A DNA stretch of 64,000 bases, taken from the NCBI RefSeq assembly GCF_001882345.1, contig NZ_MINL01000001.1, positions 124,001-188,000 of the forward strand, in the 5' to 3' direction. Below are positions 8,303 to 16,719 of this stretch, in pieces; position 1 is the first letter of the stretch; each line of letters starts with the position of its first letter. The stretch is from Halomonas sp. QHL1 (GTDB lineage Bacteria; Pseudomonadota; Gammaproteobacteria; Pseudomonadales; Halomonadaceae). Under the pieces are notes generated by a model, which ran no database searches, was not told the DNA's origin, and saw only the letters and a program-made list of their open reading frames with translations. The position numbers and the translations under genes are program-made.

Positions 8303-10042
8303 TTAAGCGTGATTAACCATATGGATATTGTAATCGGTGGGGTTTACCGTACCCTCAAGGCGCCCAATTTGAGTAAAGTCACTATTTTCAAGAACAGTGT
8401 CTATAGACGTATCCTTGAAGGAAAGATTTTTAATGACATTGACTTTACACGGCATTCCTTTTGCGTCTACATCCATTATCCATGCTAAAAAACCGCTTGA
8501 GAATTTGGCTAAACTACCAATAGGGTATAAACCAAAGTGTTGAATGTATTCTACGAGCAAGGACTTTTCATAAATAGTCGGGCAGTCGTTAACCCAGCGG
8601 TAAGCATCAAGAGGTTGCCGCGGTTGTTGACCATTTCGCTCATGGGTTAATTTATTGATTATTTTAATAACGCTGATTAGTCTAACGTGTTCGGATAACT
8701 CTGTTGCCTGCTTTCCTTCTGGATAGCCGCTGCCATCAAGCCGTTCGTTGGCATTGAGGATAATATCATGGCAGGCTGGGCTGGCGGTCCAGCCCAATGT
8801 AGTTAATCTGTTGTTCAGTGCAACAACATGCTCTTTAAGTAGCTCGGCTTGCGATGGAGACATGCGAATTTTAAGTGAGGGAAGCTGTTCGCTAATTAGC
8901 AATGGTTTACCCATAGTGTGCAGTAGGGCACCTGCCACCGCTTCCCGTGTCTGTGAGGCGTAGGGGTCTCGACTGATTAGGATCATTGCTAGCTGGCTAC
9001 TCACTTGTATGGCATGGCGAACCCACTCGGGTTCATCATGCAAAAAAGCCAGCGCATACTGAAGACCCTTTCGGTCTTGGTTGACCATGTAAAGAAGGCT
9101 GTCCACACACTCATAGAGACTCTCTTCTGGGAATAAGTCTTTGTTTTTGGTAAACATTAACATGACTTGAAGCTGGTGAGCGACTTCGAGTACACCGCGT
9201 AACAGTGGGGATCGTTGGGTGTTTTTAGTTTGATCACGCTCTTCTTTTTGCTGCATTTTCTTCTCTTTCGCATCCGCTATAAAAAGCCGTGATTTAGCTC
9301 GAGAGGAACTATCCTGTACGCCCGAGCGAAAAGCAGCTTCGAACTCAGATTCCGATACATAATGGAAAAGTGTCTCGGTCATCGTGGCTGTCATATTAAT
9401 GAACTCAATACCGATAGCCGCATAGTCGTGGCTGCCAAAAGGGCGCATATGACAAATACGCCCTTGAGTGTTAAACGCTTCTCCGTTTGGAAACTCGAGT
9501 GTTACCTCTGGCAGCACCTGATTAACGGTAAGAGCCATGCTATCTTCCAGTCTGACATACACCATGCAACCGCCTACTGAAAGGTTGCGCACTTTACCTT
9601 CCACGTTGAGTTCATGGGCAAAAACTTCCAAGTGCACGCGAGCATGCATGCCGAGAATAAAAGGCACACGCAAAGCTCTTCGATTATCGGAGGAAAAGAT
9701 AGAGCTAGGCAGTTGGCACTCTAAATGGTAAGTGCAGGCATCTATTTTAATGACGTGCGCAGGTACTTGTTCAATATTATAGATTTCTTCTTCAATGCCC
9801 GGCGTAGAGTGGGAGGCTTCTATGTCAAAGCAAATAGTATCGTTTTGTAAATAAGGAGAAAGCGAGCTGCCCGTGTAGTGTATAGCTAACGTTATTTTAC
9901 CGCTGTCCAATTCCATCTTAATAGCCTTCGCCTCAATGGCATAGGCCGCTTCTTTAGAAAAAATGGAAATAGTATGCTCTTTTTTTAGCAAAGATCTTAT
10001 TATTTGCCCAGTGGTATTTTGGCTAACTGTATCGATAATCAT
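8303..10042 (-). CDS. YcgR/PilZ-type c-di-GMP receptor fused to a degenerate HD-GYP domain
   Basis: 579 aa, no signal peptide or membrane segment. Residues about 1-110 look like the YcgR N-terminal domain. A PilZ domain follows: R121-x3-R125 and N153-x-S155-x2-G158 are the c-di-GMP-binding motifs and are intact. A charged linker (about 240-275, rich in K, E and Q) leads to an HD-GYP-like domain at about 290-520. There the GYP motif survives (ERLDGSGYPEG, 433-443), but the metal site is damaged: HD is HT in HTMGK (375-379), and the HHE ahead of DGSGYP reads NANE. It probably binds c-di-GMP but cannot hydrolyse it. GGTGGA precedes ATG 10042. Confidence 0.85.
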   Translation of the reverse strand: MIIDTVSQNTTGQIIRSLLKKEHTISIFSKEAAYAIEAKAIKMELDSGKITLAIHYTGSSLSPYLQNDTICFDIEASHSTPGIEEEIYNIEQVPAHVIKIDACTYHLECQLPSSIFSSDNRRALRVPFILGMHARVHLEVFAHELNVEGKVRNLSVGGCMVYVRLEDSMALTVNQVLPEVTLEFPNGEAFNTQGRICHMRPFGSHDYAAIGIEFINMTATMTETLFHYVSESEFEAAFRSGVQDSSSRAKSRLFIADAKEKKMQQKEERDQTKNTQRSPLLRGVLEVAHQLQVMLMFTKNKDLFPEESLYECVDSLLYMVNQDRKGLQYALAFLHDEPEWVRHAIQVSSQLAMILISRDPYASQTREAVAGALLHTMGKPLLISEQLPSLKIRMSPSQAELLKEHVVALNNRLTTLGWTASPACHDIILNANERLDGSGYPEGKQATELSEHVRLISVIKIINKLTHERNGQQPRQPLDAYRWVNDCPTIYEKSLLVEYIQHFGLYPIGSLAKFSSGFLAWIMDVDAKGMPCKVNVIKNLSFKDTSIDTVLENSDFTQIGRLEGTVNPTDYNIHMVNHA

Positions 10043-10321
10043 ATCAAATCCACCGTTATTATAATGTTATGGCTTATATAAGTTTGACTAGACTGTATTG
10101 TTTTGATTTTATTGATCATTCCCGGCATGGAAGGACGTCTAATCCTGGGTAGATTAGCTATTATTTTGCGTCAATTTGCAAACCTATTTATATTTATTTT
10201 AAGTGTCATTTGTAGTCATTTGATAATTTTTGTTGATATTTGATGCGAGCAGGAATGCCATTCGGTTGAGCAGCAAGAATCAGGTAAACTGCGCGTTTCC
10301 TTTTACAGCGATGCCCGCGGC
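10043..10321. other. AT-rich intergenic region between divergent genes
   Basis: 279 bp, clearly AT-richer than its surroundings, holding the promoters of the PilZ gene (left) and cmoM (right). A 6-bp inverted repeat, CTAATC...GATTAG near 10139-10157, is visible. I see no gene, RNA or strong terminator in it. Confidence 0.5.
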
Positions 10322-11161
10322 ATGCCCTCAAACCCTCAATCAATCAATTCTCAATCGAACAGCTATGAATTGACCCAGGCTGGCGATCGCTATTTTGACG
10401 GCTTGGCAGAGAAGTTCTCCCGTTCGCTCTATCAGGCGCCCCGGGGTGAGCTGCGCCTAGCCATGCTCGACTATCTGCTCCCTGAAATGTTGAGTCTAGA
10501 GGGGCAGCGAGTGCTGGACGTGGGCGGTGGCCTGGGCCAGCAGGCGGCATGGTTCGCTGAACGGGGGCACTGCGTATCGATGACTGAGCCCTCAGCGGAT
10601 ATGTTGAACTACGCAAAAACCTGGCACCGGGACGTTAAATCGTTACCGGAAGATGCCATTACGTATCTGCAGGCGCCACTGCAACTGTTAACGCAGCATG
10701 CTCCAGGCCCGTGGCCTCTCATTACCTGCCATGCAGTGTTGGAATGGTTAGGTGACCCGCAAGCGGCGCTGTCCACCTTGAGTAATTTATTAGCACCGGG
10801 TGGCCAACTTAGTTTGATGGTGTTTAACCGCGATGCACTGCGCTTTTCTAACGCGGTCAAAGGCAATCTTGAGAAGGCATTGAGCGACCGCTTAGCGGGG
10901 AAGGGCAAGCGCCAGCGATTGACGCCTATTTCGCCCGTTAGTCACGCCGAGATTGAGCAGTGGAGTGCGGATAACGGCTTAATGATAGACGCAGTCGCGG
11001 GTATTCGCGTCTTTCAAGATTACTTGCGCCAACCACCTGCCACGCCAGAAGAAGCTGAAACGCTGTTGGCGCTGGAAAAACAGTACTGTCGCCATGACCC
11101 CCACTGGCGGCTAGGCCGCTACCTGCTGTACACCCTTACTAAACCGGAGACGCCTGAATGA
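10322..11161 (+). CDS. cmoM: tRNA 5-carboxymethoxyuridine methyltransferase
   Basis: SAM-dependent methyltransferase, 279 aa, that converts cmo5U34 to its methyl ester mcmo5U34 in tRNA. Sequence follows E. coli CmoM (formerly SmtA): FDGLAEKFSRSLYQAPRGELR, motif I VLDVGGGLGQQAAWFAERGH, CHAVLEWLGDPQAALSTL, PGGQLSLMVFN, GIRVFQDYLR and CRHDPHWRLGRY. The N-terminal 18 or so residues are extra relative to E. coli, and no good Shine-Dalgarno is seen, so the exact start is uncertain. Its stop overlaps rsmC as ATGA. cmoA and cmoB are 14 kb away in the same window. Confidence 0.92.
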   Translation: MPSNPQSINSQSNSYELTQAGDRYFDGLAEKFSRSLYQAPRGELRLAMLDYLLPEMLSLEGQRVLDVGGGLGQQAAWFAERGHCVSMTEPSADMLNYAKTWHRDVKSLPEDAITYLQAPLQLLTQHAPGPWPLITCHAVLEWLGDPQAALSTLSNLLAPGGQLSLMVFNRDALRFSNAVKGNLEKALSDRLAGKGKRQRLTPISPVSHAEIEQWSADNGLMIDAVAGIRVFQDYLRQPPATPEEAETLLALEKQYCRHDPHWRLGRYLLYTLTKPETPE

Positions 11162-12177
11162 GTTCCCAAGCCCCAGCGTGCCAGCTGTTAGAGCGCCAAA
11201 AAGATAACTACACAGCGCTGTGGGTCGTTGGCCCGCCAGTTGATAGCTGGCTTATTGAGCAATCGACGGGTGTGATTAGTGGTGATTTTGACGTACTGGG
11301 TGAGTGGCAGGCGAAAGGCAAGCAGGCCCGAACGCCTTTTGACTTAGCGGCGGGCGAGCCATTCGGTAAAGAGATTGTGCTGTTCTGGCCGAAGGCACAT
11401 CAGTTAGGTATTTGGTGGCTCAAGTGGTTATGCGAGCAGCTACCCGAAGGGACACCCATTGAAATTGTCGGTGAGCATCAAGGCGGAATTAAACGCGTTC
11501 CCAAGATGCTGGAAGAGCTGGGCATGCCTTGGGACAAACGCGATAACGCCCGGCGCTGCTCACTGTTTGCTACCCAGACCGTTGCGTTAGACTTAGTCAG
11601 TGGGAACGGGGCTAGCGATAGCGCGTGGCAGCAATTCGAGACAGCAGGATTAACGCTGGTCAGTCACCCGGGTGTTTTTGGTCACGGCAAAGTCGACGAA
11701 GGCACGTTGTTACTGTTGGAGAGCATTGAGAATAGCTTGCCGAAAAAACCACTCAAGGTTCTGGATATGGGCTGTGGCGACGGCATCATTAGCGCCTGGC
11801 TAGCCCAGCGTGGCCACCATGTGACCGCCGTGGACGTCAGTGCCTTTGCGGTAGAGGCGTGTAAGCGCACCTTAGCGGCGAATGGGCTAGAGGGGCGGGT
11901 GCTTTGCAGTGATGTGTACAGCGTGCTTGAAGGCGAGCAGTTTGACTGTATTGTTAGCAACCCGCCTTTCCATAAAGAGCGCGACATTAGCTATGGCCCC
12001 AGTCAGCGTTTAATCAGCGCAGCGCCGAAACATCTCAATACGGGCGGGCGATTAATCCTGGTGGCAAATGGCTTTTTGCCCTACCCAGATCACTTGCAGC
12101 GGGCGTTTCAGGACTTTCAGACCCTGGCGGATAATCGTCGCTTCAAGGTTTACGGCGCGATTAAATCACAGCGCTAG
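11158..12177 (+). CDS. rsmC: 16S rRNA m2G1207 methyltransferase
   Basis: 339 aa, two tandem methyltransferase-fold halves as in E. coli RsmC. The N-terminal half is degenerate (VLFWPKAHQLGIWWLKWL); the C-terminal half is catalytic with motif I VLDMGCGDGIISAWLAQRG and the N2-guanine methylase motif SNPPFH. LTLVSHPGVFGHGKVDEGT is a further RsmC signature. It methylates G1207 in the small ribosomal subunit. The 4-bp overlap with cmoM implies coupled translation of two RNA methyltransferases. Confidence 0.95.
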   Translation: MSSQAPACQLLERQKDNYTALWVVGPPVDSWLIEQSTGVISGDFDVLGEWQAKGKQARTPFDLAAGEPFGKEIVLFWPKAHQLGIWWLKWLCEQLPEGTPIEIVGEHQGGIKRVPKMLEELGMPWDKRDNARRCSLFATQTVALDLVSGNGASDSAWQQFETAGLTLVSHPGVFGHGKVDEGTLLLLESIENSLPKKPLKVLDMGCGDGIISAWLAQRGHHVTAVDVSAFAVEACKRTLAANGLEGRVLCSDVYSVLEGEQFDCIVSNPPFHKERDISYGPSQRLISAAPKHLNTGGRLILVANGFLPYPDHLQRAFQDFQTLADNRRFKVYGAIKSQR

Positions 12178-12198
12178 GCGGCGTTAATCGCGCAGGGG

Positions 12199-12714
12199 TC
12201 AGCCAGTGTAGTCAATGGCGGTGATGGTATAAAACGTATCACCGTTAGGCGTCAGCACTTTGGCTTCATCCCCCACCTGTTTGCTGAGCAGCGCTTTGGC
12301 CATGGGTGCATCGATACTGATCCAGCGCTTTTTAGTGTCGATTTCATCGTGGCCAACGATCCTGAGATGCACTTGAGCGCCATTTTCATCTTCCAGGCTT
12401 ACATAGGCGCCAAAAAACACCTTGCTGGTATCGGCTGGCAGGCGGTCAACGATTTGCAGTTCGTCCAAGCGTTTCGTCAGGTAAGTAATCCGGGCAATAA
12501 CGCGGTTTAACTCTTTCTTGTTATAGGTGTAATCGGCATTTTCACTGCGGTCGCCTTGGGCGGCCGCTTCGCCAACCTTCTCAGAAATAGCGGGACGTTT
12601 AACCCTCGACAGGTGATCCAAAATAGCGCGCAAGCGAGCCGCCCCTTCTGGGGTAATCAGGTTGCTCTTAGGGGCTTGACGCGGATCTTTGGCTGGATCG
12701 CGCCAGCGGGTCAT
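12199..12714 (-). CDS. greB: Transcription elongation factor GreB
   Basis: 171 aa. GreB stimulates cleavage of backtracked RNA by RNA polymerase. The N-terminal coiled coil carries the conserved tip GDRSENADYTYNKKELNRV with the acidic residues that reach the polymerase active site; the C-terminal FKBP-like domain shows KVFFGAYVSLEDENG, RIVGHDEID and ISIDAPMAKALL. SENADYTYNKK plus KVFFGA points to GreB rather than GreA. Start chosen at ATG 12714 (AAGG 7 nt upstream); an in-frame ATG at 12729 is an alternative. Convergent with rsmC, 21 nt apart. Confidence 0.93.
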   Translation of the reverse strand: MTRWRDPAKDPRQAPKSNLITPEGAARLRAILDHLSRVKRPAISEKVGEAAAQGDRSENADYTYNKKELNRVIARITYLTKRLDELQIVDRLPADTSKVFFGAYVSLEDENGAQVHLRIVGHDEIDTKKRWISIDAPMAKALLSKQVGDEAKVLTPNGDTFYTITAIDYTG

Positions 12715-12901
12715 GTTGCGGCCTTTCATTACCTATTCCCCATTGTGTTTCGAGCTATCTACCTTACGTTAATTGCGCGAAGCATACCAAGCACATACTA
12801 CTGGCGAATCATTCAAACGTTTGTTACATTTTTTGCTATATTGAGCGAGAGGCCCGCTATTGGTAGGTCTAACCAGGACAACAATAATGTTAGGAGCATG
12901 T

Positions 12902-13561
12902 ATGCGAACGCACTCTTTTTTACGCAACTCTTTTTCACGTTCAGCAATCGCCGCCGCTATTGGCAGCGCGATGATGCTGTCTCCGCTAGCCGCTTCTGCC
13001 TTTGAAGGCGAGCTCTTCTCGCTTAAAAACAGGTGGGAGCATACCGTTACGGAACTCCCCACCAACGAGCGGGAGAGCACGTTAAAGGCGTTGGCAGGTG
13101 AAGCTGAGCAGTTGGCCGAGCAGAACAGCGATGAAGCTGACGTACTGGTTTGGCAGGGAATTGTGCTGGCTTCTTATGCCCGTGAGCGAGGCGGTTTAGG
13201 CGCATTAGGAACCGCAGGTGATGCGCGTGACGTGTTAGAAAAGGCGATTGAAATAGATCCTCAGGGGTTGAATGGTTCCGCCTACGTCACACTCGGTGCG
13301 CTTTATGATCGCGCTCCGGGTCGACCACTCGGTTTTGGCAATAGCGATACCGCTGAACGCATGTTCCAGCGTGCCTTGGAGATCCGCCCAGACGGCATCG
13401 ATGTGAACTACTACTATGCCGCCTTTTTGAAAGAAGAGGGCAATGAGCAGGCCGCTCGCGAGCACGCCCAGCGTGCGGTTAACGGCACCGCTCGCGATAA
13501 TCGACAAGTCTCCGATGAAGCGCTACGCCGTGATGCCGAGGCGTTGCTTAATCAGCTGTAA
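12902..13561 (+). CDS. Periplasmic TPR-repeat protein (TRAP-associated TatT-like)
   Basis: 219 aa with a typical signal peptide (RNSFSRSAIAAAIGS core, ASA-FE cleavage near residue 33). The mature part has tetratricopeptide-like helical repeats: LVWQGIVLASYARERGG, DARDVLEKAIEIDPQG, AERMFQRALEIRPDG, YYYAAFLKEEGNEQAAREHA. Such proteins often scaffold envelope complexes; no specific partner is evident. ATG 12902 chosen because AGGAG ends 5 nt upstream and the signal peptide starts there; ATG 12887 in frame also has an AGGA. The large hairpin starting at 13577 follows it directly. Confidence 0.8.
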   Translation: MRTHSFLRNSFSRSAIAAAIGSAMMLSPLAASAFEGELFSLKNRWEHTVTELPTNERESTLKALAGEAEQLAEQNSDEADVLVWQGIVLASYARERGGLGALGTAGDARDVLEKAIEIDPQGLNGSAYVTLGALYDRAPGRPLGFGNSDTAERMFQRALEIRPDGIDVNYYYAAFLKEEGNEQAAREHAQRAVNGTARDNRQVSDEALRRDAEALLNQL

Positions 13562-13576
13562 TCCACCCGCTGAATT

Positions 13577-13631
13577 GGCATTCCCGGTGGCAAGCATTGA
13601 TAATAGATCGATTATCACCACCGGGAGTGCC
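13577..13631 (+). promoter_or_regulatory. Large hairpin that masks the nudF ribosome binding site
   Basis: Arms 13577-13590 and 13618-13631 pair at 13 of 14 positions (core TCCCGGTGG/CCACCGGGA). After a 7-nt left-side bulge, a second stem continues: TGATAAT (13598-13604) with ATTATCA (13611-13617) around the loop AGATCG. The 3' arm contains GGGAG (13623-13627), the only Shine-Dalgarno for the nudF ATG at 13634. There is no U-tract, which argues against a simple terminator. It could be a thermosensor-like or protein-controlled translational switch. Confidence 0.65.
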
Positions 13632-13633
13632 CC

Positions 13634-14353
13634 ATGGCGTCCAACTCCAAGCACGATTCTGTTCAGAATCCTTCTATTCAGCGCTCTCCTTTTAAAAACA
13701 CGGCTCTTAGCGTTCCAGACTTAAAGCGCAATGATGTTGAGCTGATTAAGCGGGAGACGCTACACCAGGGGTTTTTCCGCCTGGAAGCCTTAGAGCTTCG
13801 CCACCGGCTATTTGAAGGTGGTTGGAGCGAATCGATGCGTCGCGAAGTACATAACCGCTTTGATGCGGTGGGTGTACTGCTCTACGACCCCGAGCGCGAC
13901 TCATTGGTGCTCATTGAGCAGTTTCGTGCCGGTGCCATTGATGACGCCGTCTCTCCCTGGAAGCTCGAACTCGTGGCTGGTTTAGCCGAAAAAGACGAAT
14001 CGCTGGAAGATGTGGCGCGTCGCGAGGCGTGGGAGGAGGCCGGTTGTAAAGTGGCCCAACTGACCAAACTTCACACTTATTATCCCAGTCCTGGCGCCTG
14101 CAACGAGCAAGTGACACTATTTTGTGGTTTGGTAGATACCCATGGATTAGGTGGGATTCATGGCCTAGATGAAGAGCATGAAGATATTCGTGTTCACGTC
14201 ATGCCTTTTGCGAACGCTTGGGAACTCTTAGAGCAAGGGCGACTCGACAACGCCATGTGTTTAATTGGTTTACATTGGCTTAATAGCCAGCGAGCCTCAC
14301 TGCGTGCCGCTTCTCAGCGCGCGCTGACGCAAAGCGAAACCAACGAGGAGTGA
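13634..14353 (+). CDS. nudF: ADP-ribose pyrophosphatase (Nudix)
   Basis: Hydrolyses ADP-ribose to AMP and ribose 5-phosphate. 239 aa. The Nudix box is intact: G116-x5-E122-x7-R130-E131-x2-E134-E135-x-G in GLAEKDESLEDVARREAW then EEAG. Further NudF signatures are NDVELIKRETLHQGFFRL, VVLIEQ-like LVLIEQFRAG and GIHGLDEEHEDIRVHV. About 30 residues precede the conserved start (NDVELI), with no other ATG, GTG or TTG in frame, so ATG 13634 is favoured. First gene of nudF-yqiB-cpdA, the order also found in E. coli. Confidence 0.93.
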   Translation: MASNSKHDSVQNPSIQRSPFKNTALSVPDLKRNDVELIKRETLHQGFFRLEALELRHRLFEGGWSESMRREVHNRFDAVGVLLYDPERDSLVLIEQFRAGAIDDAVSPWKLELVAGLAEKDESLEDVARREAWEEAGCKVAQLTKLHTYYPSPGACNEQVTLFCGLVDTHGLGGIHGLDEEHEDIRVHVMPFANAWELLEQGRLDNAMCLIGLHWLNSQRASLRAASQRALTQSETNEE

Positions 14354-14355
14354 AC

Positions 14356-14802
14356 ATGGCGAGAACGGCCTATGTCACCGATTTAAAATCGCTCCAAGGG
14401 GAGTGCAGCGCCAACTATTTACGTTTGGTGCGCCTGGTGGGCGATATGGAGGCCGGCCAGCGTCGTGATATTGCCCTGCGCGGCGATAAACAGCATTTCG
14501 GTGATCTGCATCTCTATATTCAAGAGCAGGCGCCTTATACCACCATGGTGAATGTGTCTCAGACTGGCCCGCTAGATACCGTTTTGGAAGGGCCGCGTAT
14601 GCGCGTACACCTCTATCACGATGTGCGCATGGCGGAAGTGACCGACTTTCAGCGCGAGCGTCACTTTAGTGGCCGCTACCGCTATCCCAATGCCCGGATG
14701 CATCAGCCGGATGAGAAGCTTCAACTCAACCGCTTCTTGGGCGAGTGGCTGGCTCACGGCCTTGCACACGGTCACACGGTTGACGTGCCGGAGATACCCT
14801 AA
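14356..14802 (+). CDS. yqiB: DUF1249 family protein (YqiB)
   Basis: 148 aa, soluble, function unknown. Conserved family segments are CSANYLRLVRLVGDM, TMVNVSQTGPLDT, MRVHLYHDVRMAEV and the C-terminal EKLQLNRFLGEWLAHGL. Start at ATG 14356: GAGGAG (14345-14350) lies 5 nt upstream, while a GTG at 14350 overlaps that site. It lies between nudF and cpdA, its conserved position in many gammaproteobacteria; the stop and the cpdA start overlap as TAATG. Confidence 0.88.
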   Translation: MARTAYVTDLKSLQGECSANYLRLVRLVGDMEAGQRRDIALRGDKQHFGDLHLYIQEQAPYTTMVNVSQTGPLDTVLEGPRMRVHLYHDVRMAEVTDFQRERHFSGRYRYPNARMHQPDEKLQLNRFLGEWLAHGLAHGHTVDVPEIP

Positions 14803-15548
14803 TGCGTGTGGTTCAAATTACCGACGCCCATCTCTATGCGGATATCGAAGCGCGTTCCCGGGCGGGCATACCCTGGCGGCAGTTTCAGCAGGTGTTGAGT
14901 GCCGTTGTCGCCGAAAAGCCTGATATCGTGCTGTTTACCGGTGATGTGAGCCAGGACGAGTCAGCTGCTTCCTATGAGTTGGCGGTGGAGGCGCTGGAGC
15001 AGTTGTCTTGCCCCTGGTACTGGTTGCCGGGCAATCACGATCAACCCGAATTCATGGCTGCCGAGCGTCCGATGGTCGATCAAGTGGACTTGGGTTCGTG
15101 GCGCATACTGCTGCTCAATACCCAAGTAGAGGGCAAACCTTTTGGGGAGTTGGGAAGCGAGCGGCTAGCTAAGCTCGCTGAACAGTTAGAGAACGACGAC
15201 CGCCCCACGCTGATTGCCATGCACCACCCGCCAGTTGACGTAGGCGCGGTGTGGATGGATGCTATTGGCCTACAAGATCGCGAAGCGTTTTGGGAACTGC
15301 TTAGCCAACACCCGTACGTCAAGATCATCCTATTTGGACATGCGCACCAAGCCTACGCCGAGCACCGCCGCATAGGCGAAGCGACTATTGATGTTTATGG
15401 CTGTCCGGCGATGGCCGATCAGTTTCTGCCCGGTGCCGAGCAGTTCGCCATCGATGAAGCTTCCCGCCCTGGCTATCGCATTATCGATTTGGCGAGGGGC
15501 GATACCCAGGAAAGCGAGTGGCAGAGCTGGATTGAGCGCATTGATTGA
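14802..15548 (+). CDS. cpdA: 3',5'-cyclic AMP phosphodiesterase
   Basis: Class III cAMP phosphodiesterase, 248 aa, a binuclear metallophosphoesterase. Metal-ligand motifs in order: ITDAHLYAD (D-x-H), LFTGDVSQDE (GD), WLPGNHDQPEF (GNHD), AMHHPPVDVG (H) and LFGHAHQAY (GHxH). It lowers cytoplasmic cAMP and so tunes CRP-dependent genes. Translation is probably coupled to yqiB through the 1-base overlap. End of the operon; a weak 7-bp inverted repeat (ACCTATC/GATAGGT, about 15551-15582) follows. Confidence 0.93.
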   Translation: MRVVQITDAHLYADIEARSRAGIPWRQFQQVLSAVVAEKPDIVLFTGDVSQDESAASYELAVEALEQLSCPWYWLPGNHDQPEFMAAERPMVDQVDLGSWRILLLNTQVEGKPFGELGSERLAKLAEQLENDDRPTLIAMHHPPVDVGAVWMDAIGLQDREAFWELLSQHPYVKIILFGHAHQAYAEHRRIGEATIDVYGCPAMADQFLPGAEQFAIDEASRPGYRIIDLARGDTQESEWQSWIERID

Positions 15549-15725
15549 TGGACCTATCACATTATTAGCCTTCGATAGGTGATTAAGGAATAAAAAGATA
15601 GTTATTAATTCTTTTGGGTTATTATCAACTCGGCGTTACCCTACCCACATTCGAACGTACATTTATTTATAACGTACTCTGATTTTAGCTTGTGTGACGA
15701 GCTTGTTCTTGTGAGGTAAGGGGCC

Positions 15726-16718
15726 ATGACCCAATTGTCTACTATTTCTGCAAAGGAGCGGTCTTCAGCGACACGCTCTTCCGCGCCACAGCAGGAGGCT
15801 TTTAATGCCCCTGATGCCGCGCGCTTGACCCACCTCAAGCAATTAGAAGCCGAGTCTATCCATATTATTCGTGAAGTCGCCGCCGAGTTCGCCAACCCGG
15901 TGATGATGTACTCCATTGGTAAAGACTCGTCGGTAATGCTGCATCTGGCGCGCAAAGCATTTTACCCCGGTACACCGCCATTCCCGCTGATGCACGTGGA
16001 CACCACGTGGAAGTTTCGCGAAATGATCGAGTTCCGCAACCGCATGGCTGAAGAGGCGGGTATGGAGCTGATCGTGCACACCAACGAAGAGGGTCGGGCA
16101 GCCAATATCAACCCGTTCGATCACGGCAGCGCCAAATACACCGATATCATGAAAACCCAGGCGCTCAAGCAGGCGCTGGATAAGTATGGGTTTGATGCGG
16201 CCTTTGGTGGCGCTCGTCGTGATGAAGAAGCCTCGCGTGCCAAAGAGCGCGTCTACTCGTTCCGCGATAAGTATCACCGTTGGGATCCTAAAAACCAGCG
16301 TCCTGAGCTTTGGAACGTATATAACGCCAAGGTCAATAAAGGCGAATCGATCCGCGTGTTCCCGCTTTCTAACTGGACCGAGCTGGATATCTGGCAGTAC
16401 ATCTACTTAGAGTCGATTCCTATCGTGCCGCTCTACTACTCGGCCAAGCGGCCCATAGTCGAGCGCGACGGTATGCAAGTTATGGTGGATGACGACCGCA
16501 TGCCGTTAGCGCCTGGCGAGGTGCCGGAAATGAAGTCGGTGCGGTTTAGAACGCTTGGCTGCTACCCCCTAACCGGCGCGGTGGAATCCGAAGCTGCGAC
16601 GCTTCCGGAAATTATTCAAGAGATGCTGCTAACCCGAACCAGTGAGCGCAGTGGCCGCGCTATCGATCGCGATCAGGTGGGTTCGATGGAGAAGAAAAAG
16701 CGCGAGGGGTACTTCTAA
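15726..16718 (+). CDS. cysD: Sulfate adenylyltransferase small subunit
   Basis: With CysN it makes adenosine 5'-phosphosulfate from sulfate and ATP. 330 aa. PAPS-reductase/ATP-sulfurylase fold: PP-loop [14 protein letters not shown], then [49 protein letters not shown] and [16 protein letters not shown]. The N-terminus is about 30 residues longer than in E. coli, with a Ser/Ala-rich stretch. The 177-bp region upstream is AT-rich and carries a repeated AACGTAC (about 15653 and 15670); a CysB site is plausible but not identifiable with confidence. Followed 1 nt later by cysN. Confidence 0.96.
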   Translation: MTQLSTISAKERSSATRSSAPQQEAFNAPDAARLTHLKQLEAESIHIIREVAAEFANPVMMYSIGKDSSVMLHLARKAFYPGTPPFPLMHVDTTWKFREMIEFRNRMAEEAGMELIVHTNEEGRAANINPFDHGSAKYTDIMKTQALKQALDKYGFDAAFGGARRDEEASRAKERVYSFRDKYHRWDPKNQRPELWNVYNAKVNKGESIRVFPLSNWTELDIWQYIYLESIPIVPLYYSAKRPIVERDGMQVMVDDDRMPLAPGEVPEMKSVRFRTLGCYPLTGAVESEAATLPEIIQEMLLTRTSERSGRAIDRDQVGSMEKKKREGYF

Positions 16719-16719
16719 A

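Noticed and set aside
8276-8488. 70-codon plus-strand open frame opposite the end of the PilZ gene
   Set aside because: Mostly antisense to a well-supported gene, no ribosome binding site and no similarity.
15549-15725. CysB binding site ahead of cysD
   Set aside because: AT-rich half-site-like strings exist, but CysB sites are too degenerate to call by eye.
16642-16719. Upstream extension of cysN
   Set aside because: It lies wholly inside cysD, and the protein similarity starts at ATG 16720.
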